Assembly: GCA_001941065.1 (NCBI GenBank)
Contig: MSHJ01000011.1
Location: 248,001 to 312,000, forward strand
Direction of reading: 5' to 3'
From: Alistipes sp. Zagget8
GTDB lineage: Bacteria; Bacteroidota; Bacteroidia; Bacteroidales; Rikenellaceae
Length of the DNA: 64,000 nucleotides
In this document: one piece after another, positions 59,059 through 64,000 of the stretch
Layout: each line of letters opens with the position of its first letter
Position numbering within the stretch: position 1 is the first letter of the stretch
The notes under the pieces: generated by a model
What the model was told of the DNA's origin: nothing
Seen by the model: the letters and a program-made list of their open reading frames with translations, nothing else
Database searches by the model: none
Program-made: the position numbers and the translations under genes

Positions 59059-62000
59059 TTAGAAGCTGACGCGGAGCGTCAGCGTGAACTGTTTGGGCAT
59101 CGGTACTGCAACACCTCCCGTATTGAAGAATTCGGGGTCCTGGCCTTGCAGTTTTTTGTCCGAATAGATCAGGAACGGGTTGGTTGCCTGGAATTTGAGC
59201 GACAATCCGCTCATGCGCAGTTTCGACGTGATCGATTGCGGGAAATCATACGAGAGCGAAATCTCCTTCATGCGGATGAAATCTCCCTTGGCAACCCGGA
59301 CATCCGAGTAATTGTAGGCGCTGTAGGCAACGTAGAGGTTGGGGATGTCGTTGTTCTGGCGCGTGCTGGCGATGACCGGGACATTGGTCCGCCGTTCGTC
59401 GCCGGGATTGAGGTAGCGGTTGGCGAATTCCCGGGGCATGGCCGTCAGGTCGGAATAGCTGTTCGAGAAGATCGGGTCGAGACGGACGACGTTTCCGAAG
59501 GAGTAGGTCATGAAGACATTGAGCGTGAATCCCTTGTACTTGAAGATGTTGCCCAGGCTGCCCGTGATGGTGGGATTGACCGGACCTTCATAGACGAGGT
59601 TGCTCATGTTCACCATCTCCTGGAACTGAATGTTCGTCGAGGTAATACGGCCGTCGGTGCCGAGGAACGTCGGGATGCCCATCTCGTCGAGTCCCGTGAA
59701 TTTCAGGGAGAAGAGCGAACCGCGCGGCGTACCCTCCATCGAGTAACCTGTGCCGGTGATGTAATCGATCATGCGCGTCATGGTTTTGAGTTTGGTTACC
59801 TCGTTGTCCATCCAGGCGAAGATGAAATTGGTCTGCCACTTGAAATTCTTGCGTTCGATATTGCGGGTGAAGAGCGAGAGCTCAACGCCCTGCGATTTCA
59901 TCTCCGCGACGTTGCCCTGTTTGTCCACGGCACCGCCCAAACCCATCGTTACGACGTTGCCGATCAGGTCGAAATTGTTGCGCCAGTAAGCGTCCATCGA
60001 GAGGGAGATACGGTCGTCGAGGAATCCCATGTCGAGGCCGACGTTCAGTTCATGCTTCTTTTCATAGGTCAGTTCCGAATTCTCGGGAGCCGAGATGCTC
60101 AGCGCCGGTTCCCGGATTTCGGTCGCACCGCGCCACGGGTTCAGCGAGTAGATCGTGGCTGTGGAGTTGTTGACCCATGTGGGTCCCCGGTCGGCTGTGA
60201 GGCTGTAAGAGAGGCGCAGCGCGAGGTTGGAGAAGGCCGGGCTCAGCGGTTCGAAGAACGACTCCTGGTCGACACTCCACTTGCCGGCAATGTTCCAGGT
60301 CGGCAGCCAGCGGGCCTTGCGCGAGCGCCCCAGCCGGTTGGAACCCTCGTAACGAAGCGTCCCGTTGATCGTGTAGCGGTAGTCATAGGAATAGGAGAAT
60401 GTGCCGGCGAAAGCAGCGTTGCGCTCCCGTGTATTGGACAGGCTGTAATACTGGGTGTTCTCTTCCAGCTGTTTCTTGAATAGGTCGAGAATGTAGAACG
60501 GCGTTTCGCCCATGTCGTATTGCAGGCCCCAGCCTTGGAACGAGGTGGCGCGGCGGTCGATGGCATTGATCTCCACGATGCCGAACAGGTTCAGGATGTG
60601 CTTGTCCTTGAACGTGTCGTTGTAGCTGATCGAGGCCCGGAAATCGCGGCTCTTGGCGCGAAAATCGCTCCGTTTGTAGATGCCGCCCTGGGGCAGGATC
60701 GAATATTTGTCGAGCGTCGGGGCGTCGGGGTTGTCGTAAAGATAGGGATTGCTGTTCTGAATCATCGAGGTGGCCATCGAACGGTAGGCCTGCGCCTGGT
60801 TCGAACCGTCCTCGATGTGGTGCTCGGTGCTCGAAGCCTGATACTTGATCGCCCCGAGAGCCGTAACTTCGACTTTCGGAGTGATTTTCCATTTGAGTTC
60901 GGCCTGGAATTTCACGTCGCTCACGTTCAGGTCCATGTAGTTCTTCGACAACTCGTCCTTGATGTTGAACGGGGTGTAATTGCGGGTGTAGAATTCGTCG
61001 GGATCGAGCGTGCGCGACGAACGCAGCGCATAGGAGTAGGGATTGATGTCGAAATCGCGCTTGACGGTTCCGAACACGGGGTCTACTTCCGACGAGAGTG
61101 AACCCGGCGCACGCTGTTCCCGGTAGGACGCGTTGCCGATGATGTTCAGCATGAGTTTGTCTTTGAGAATGTGCTGCGTGGTGTTGAACAGCGCCGTGTA
61201 GCGGTTCACCTTGCTCTGGATGCTCCATCCCGGATCGACCAGCGCACCGATGGAGGCGTAGTACGAACCCTTTTCGCTACCCGAGGAGATGCTGGCCGAG
61301 TGGTTCTGTTGGATGCTGTTGCGGAAAAGTTCCTTGAACCAGTCGGTATTGCGGAACTCGGCCTGTCGCAGATAGGCATTGCGCCCTTCGGGGGTGTTCA
61401 GCACGGCGAACCGCCCCGTCGCGGGGTCATAGGTGTTGATCAACTGCGACAACTTGCCGTAGACGCCGCTTTCCGAACGGTATACGGTGTTGGCGTAGTT
61501 GAGCCATCCCTTGTCGTACATCTCCTGGTAGACGGCCATTTGCTCTTGCGAGTTCATGATGTTGAAATTCGAGTAGCTGGGAATCAGGCGCATCGTGAAT
61601 TCGCCGGTGTAACTGACTTTCGTAATACCGGGCGTGCCCTTCTTCGTGGTGATGACGATGACTCCGGCCATGGCGCGGGCACCGTAGATCGAGGTTGCCG
61701 AACCATCCTTGAGAATCTGGAAACTCTCGATGTCGTCGGCGTTGAGCCCGGCGATGGCCGAACTGATGAGCGTCGTGGCATCGCCCGACGAAAGAGAGTT
61801 GGCGTCGACGTTGATCACGTCCTCCATGATCACGCCGTCGACCACCCAAAGCGGCTTGGAATCGCCGAAGATCGACGTGGCGCCGCGGATGCGGATTTTT
61901 GGGGCGGCGCCGAAAGTTCCGGAGACGTTCTGCACCGACACGCCGGCCGAGCGGCCTTCGAGGCCGCGGCTGATTTCACTGATGCCGTCCAGTTTGACAT

Positions 62001-62379
62001 CCGAGGCCAGTAGTTGGTCCGTGGCTCCGGTGAAGATACGCTTGTCCATCTTTTGCATACCGGTCACTACGACCGATGCGATTTCCTGTGCGCTTGCTTT
62101 GAGTATGAAATCCATGCGGTCGGCATCGACCTTCTTCTCGACCGGATCGTATCCCAGAAAGGATACGCACAGTACGGCTCCGGCGGGAACATTTTTGAGT
62201 GTATAGAGCCCGTCGATCGCTGCCGTGGCGGCATTGTTCGTGCCGACGACCTGGACGACGGCGCCCGTCAGCGGCGTACCGTCCTCTTCGGATACCTTGC
62301 CTGTTACCACGCGGTTCTGTGCCGAGGCCCGGCACACCACTGCTATGGCGAGCAGAATGAGTATGGTCAGTTTTTTCAT
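59059..62379 (-). CDS. SusC/RagA-type TonB-dependent transporter
   Basis: This 1106-residue transporter has a signal peptide (to about ASAQ, residue 21), a carboxypeptidase-regulatory-like domain at about 25-110 (VVTGKVSEEDGTPLTGAVVQ), a plug at about 120-240 (KPLWVVDGVIMEDVIN) and a barrel ending FTLTLRVSF. No STN domain is present. It is the second gene of a seven-gene minus-strand operon. Substrate range is inferred from the protease and metallohydrolase downstream. Confidence 0.95.
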   Translation of the reverse strand: MKKLTILILLAIAVVCRASAQNRVVTGKVSEEDGTPLTGAVVQVVGTNNAATAAIDGLYTLKNVPAGAVLCVSFLGYDPVEKKVDADRMDFILKASAQEIASVVVTGMQKMDKRIFTGATDQLLASDVKLDGISEISRGLEGRSAGVSVQNVSGTFGAAPKIRIRGATSIFGDSKPLWVVDGVIMEDVINVDANSLSSGDATTLISSAIAGLNADDIESFQILKDGSATSIYGARAMAGVIVITTKKGTPGITKVSYTGEFTMRLIPSYSNFNIMNSQEQMAVYQEMYDKGWLNYANTVYRSESGVYGKLSQLINTYDPATGRFAVLNTPEGRNAYLRQAEFRNTDWFKELFRNSIQQNHSASISSGSEKGSYYASIGALVDPGWSIQSKVNRYTALFNTTQHILKDKLMLNIIGNASYREQRAPGSLSSEVDPVFGTVKRDFDINPYSYALRSSRTLDPDEFYTRNYTPFNIKDELSKNYMDLNVSDVKFQAELKWKITPKVEVTALGAIKYQASSTEHHIEDGSNQAQAYRSMATSMIQNSNPYLYDNPDAPTLDKYSILPQGGIYKRSDFRAKSRDFRASISYNDTFKDKHILNLFGIVEINAIDRRATSFQGWGLQYDMGETPFYILDLFKKQLEENTQYYSLSNTRERNAAFAGTFSYSYDYRYTINGTLRYEGSNRLGRSRKARWLPTWNIAGKWSVDQESFFEPLSPAFSNLALRLSYSLTADRGPTWVNNSTATIYSLNPWRGATEIREPALSISAPENSELTYEKKHELNVGLDMGFLDDRISLSMDAYWRNNFDLIGNVVTMGLGGAVDKQGNVAEMKSQGVELSLFTRNIERKNFKWQTNFIFAWMDNEVTKLKTMTRMIDYITGTGYSMEGTPRGSLFSLKFTGLDEMGIPTFLGTDGRITSTNIQFQEMVNMSNLVYEGPVNPTITGSLGNIFKYKGFTLNVFMTYSFGNVVRLDPIFSNSYSDLTAMPREFANRYLNPGDERRTNVPVIASTRQNNDIPNLYVAYSAYNYSDVRVAKGDFIRMKEISLSYDFPQSITSKLRMSGLSLKFQATNPFLIYSDKKLQGQDPEFFNTGGVAVPMPKQFTLTLRVSF

Positions 62380-62467
62380 TGGTCAGTCATTGAGGTTCTT
62401 GGTTCCGGTGCGCAGGCGGGGCCGCGGTCGGCAAAGGTTGCGGCCCGCCCGTTGCATCCGGAATCGG

Positions 62468-63544
62468 TTAGTAGTTTTTGGAAAGTTCCAGTGCGTTGGT
62501 TAGACAGAGTTGTCCGGTGAAAGTCCAATATCGGTCGTTGTTCTCCCAGAAACAGAGCGTCCTGGCCACCCGGCCGTTGCCCTGGCCGTTATCGCTGAAC
62601 ACGAGCTGGATCGTGCTTGCATTTTCATCGAAGACGGGTTCTGCCGCCCAAGCGACCACGCCCGCCTGTGACCAAATATAGTTGCCTTGGCCATTATTCG
62701 GACCGTTGAAATGGAGGGTGTAGAACTTTGTTCCCGAAAAACCCAGTTCCTGACCGGTCTGAATGACCACTTTGCCATCGGCGAATTCCGCCGTAAACGG
62801 ATAATCCTTGAGTGCGGGATCGTTGACCGTGACCTTGTACGAATATTGATTTTCCTTGGCGGAGAATGTGATCGACGAGAGATTCTGGATGCTTCCTCCT
62901 GAAATCTCGGTCTTGGTTACGTTCCATGTGCCGAGCAGGAAATCATAGGTGCTCTTTTTAGGTTGTATAAGCGTGACGATCACCGGCTCGCCCTCCTCGG
63001 GCGTGAGCTCCGCGCGGCCCTTCACCTCGACACGGCTCGACGCTCTGTTCGACGTGAAGCTGACGCTCGTGCCGTCTTCGCTTTTCGAGAAAGAGAAGGC
63101 GTCGTTCGGGTTCTCGGTGAGTTTCACATCGTAGGTTCCGGAGCAGGTGACTGCCGCAGAGAGCGTGCGGTCCGTGTCGGAAAAGATGAGTGTCGTAGGC
63201 GTAACGACGAGTCCCCTGAATTTATCCTGAACGACGTCGATCAGCAGCGGGCTGAGCCCTTCGGCCTTTACAGTAACCGTAGCCGTGCGCTCTCGATCGC
63301 CCGTGTAGGAGAGAACGTTAAGATTGACGGTTGAACTGATGACCGCGGTACGACACCACGATTCGCTCGACTCCGCGGTTACGTCCCTTCCGCCGGCGTC
63401 CACGACGGCGCTGGCGAGACCGCCCTTGTAGTCGAATTTTTCACGGGTGATGCTTCGGAGCGAAACGGATGTGGGATCGTCATCCTTCTCGCATCCCGTC
63501 AACATGGCCAGGGAAGCCAGCAATAAAAGTAGGTAATGTTTCAT
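62468..63544 (-). CDS. BACON-domain surface lipoprotein
   Basis: The 358-residue protein has lipobox LTGCE (Cys18). Two BACON-like beta domains can be seen at about 30-110 and 115-210 (ESSESWCRT, and LIDVVQDKFRG at the end of the first). The last 150 residues form a lipocalin-like beta barrel (DFLLGTWNVTKTEI). BACON domains bind mucin or glycans in other proteins. It is the first gene of the operon and is probably the outermost binding protein. The ATG at 63544 is the start; codons before it overlap the promoter region. Confidence 0.8.
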   Translation of the reverse strand: MKHYLLLLLASLAMLTGCEKDDDPTSVSLRSITREKFDYKGGLASAVVDAGGRDVTAESSESWCRTAVISSTVNLNVLSYTGDRERTATVTVKAEGLSPLLIDVVQDKFRGLVVTPTTLIFSDTDRTLSAAVTCSGTYDVKLTENPNDAFSFSKSEDGTSVSFTSNRASSRVEVKGRAELTPEEGEPVIVTLIQPKKSTYDFLLGTWNVTKTEISGGSIQNLSSITFSAKENQYSYKVTVNDPALKDYPFTAEFADGKVVIQTGQELGFSGTKFYTLHFNGPNNGQGNYIWSQAGVVAWAAEPVFDENASTIQLVFSDNGQGNGRVARTLCFWENNDRYWTFTGQLCLTNALELSKNY

Positions 63545-63726
63545 AATGGGTAATTTTGGGTTGGTTGATTCCGCATTGTCGATCCGGCCCGGCCGGTGCA
63601 GCGACCGGACCGAATCCAACGTAAAATTACCGGATCGGAGGTTCTGCGTTGAAAAATATCGTTCACTTTTACGATAAAATCGGTCCGGAGGCTCCGGAAG
63701 TCGGGAAATGGCTCATTCTGCCCTGG

Positions 63727-63999
63727 CTACTGTGCTCCGGTTTCCTGTTTTTCGAGAAATTCCGTCGGGAGGATTCCGAACTGTTTGGCGAAACATTTGG
63801 CGAAATAGGACGACGAGCTGAAACCGGTGAGAAATCCGATTTCGGTAATGCGGTACCGGCCTTCGACGATCATCCGTTTCGCCTCTTTCAGGCGGACGAG
63901 TTTCATGAAATCGTTTGGCGTCAAGCCCGTAACGGCTTTCAGTTTTCGGAAAATCAGCGTGCGGCCCATCGCCAGCTCGCGGGCGAGGAGTCCCACAGA
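63727..63999 (-). CDS. AraC-type regulator, C-terminal fragment (probably a hybrid two-component system)
   Basis: Only the last about 90 residues are within the window; the frame runs on past the right edge. They make an AraC/XylS DNA-binding domain: LARELAMGRTLIFRKLKAVT is the first helix-turn-helix and ITEIGFLTGFSSSSYFAKCF the second. The wording LTGLTPNDFMKLVRLKEA is most like hybrid two-component regulators of Bacteroides PULs. It lies 182 bases upstream of the minus-strand operon on the same strand and probably controls it. The window end is inside the gene, so nothing can be said of its sensor part. Confidence 0.85.
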   Translation of the reverse strand, partial: SVGLLARELAMGRTLIFRKLKAVTGLTPNDFMKLVRLKEAKRMIVEGRYRITEIGFLTGFSSSSYFAKCFAKQFGILPTEFLEKQETGAQ

Positions 64000-64000
64000 C

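Noticed and set aside
1..64000. CRISPR arrays and insertion sequences.
   Set aside because: No array of regular direct repeats and no transposase or integrase gene was found on either strand.

Overview
The window looks like a chromosomal segment of a GC-rich member of the Bacteroidales. Rikenellaceae, Alistipes-like, is my best guess; this is inference. Supporting signs are several SusC/SusD pairs, many lipoprotein signal peptides, an FtsX/TamB-TamL envelope gene set, a FecR/ECF-sigma unit, fimbrillin-like and FISUMP-like surface proteins, a type IX secretion sorting tail, and repeated Bacteroidales-type promoters (TTTG, 19-21 bp, TAnnTTTG) with little sign of Shine-Dalgarno use.

Layout. 1-3.5 kb: the end of an FtsX-type permease, menG, two small secreted proteins, a tiny cysteine-rich lipoprotein and an iron-sulfur flavoprotein. 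3.5-20.4 kb: a polysaccharide utilisation locus consisting of ECF sigma, FecR, a SusC with an STN signalling domain, SusD, two tandem beta-helix hydrolases, a GH78 rhamnosidase, ribokinase, a PKD-like lipoprotein, a nucleoside hydrolase and a GRP/RbsU-type sugar transporter. The last four resemble the ribose utilisation (rus) loci of Bacteroides, so the locus appears to join a glycan-degrading PUL to ribose salvage. 20.4-22.6 kb: a separate pair of GH43 enzymes.

22.7-31.2 kb: tamB-tamL on the minus strand, bracketed by two tRNA-Ser genes (GGA and CGA), with an unusual inverted pair of terminators next to the first tRNA. 31.4-40 kb: mainly housekeeping and envelope genes, namely a Trp/His-rich lipoprotein, a FadL-like porin, proS, a CDF metal transporter, a sigma factor with a 49-codon follower, a DUF488 protein, a cystatin/stefin-like lipoprotein and an HdeD-like membrane protein.

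40.3-45.1 kb: a second SusC/SusD pair without enzymes. 45.1-46.4 kb: a lipoprotein of the cholesterol-dependent cytolysin family with an N-terminal BACON domain and no domain 4. 46.9-52 kb: two large fimbrillin/FISUMP surface proteins, the first fused to an SGNH hydrolase. 52-63.6 kb: a minus-strand operon of BACON lipoprotein, SusC, SusD, HExxH metallohydrolase lipoprotein, DUF4302 lipoprotein, subtilisin with a type IX sorting tail, and a PorV-like protein. It is headed by an AraC-type regulator cut by the right edge. This set looks built for capture and breakdown of a protein or glycoprotein.

Most notable for follow-up: the domain-4-less cytolysin, the stefin-like cystatin, the ribose/rhamnose PUL, the subtilisin/PorV/SusCD operon, the triple-hairpin intergenic repeat with compensatory changes, and the mirrored terminators beside tRNA-Ser.
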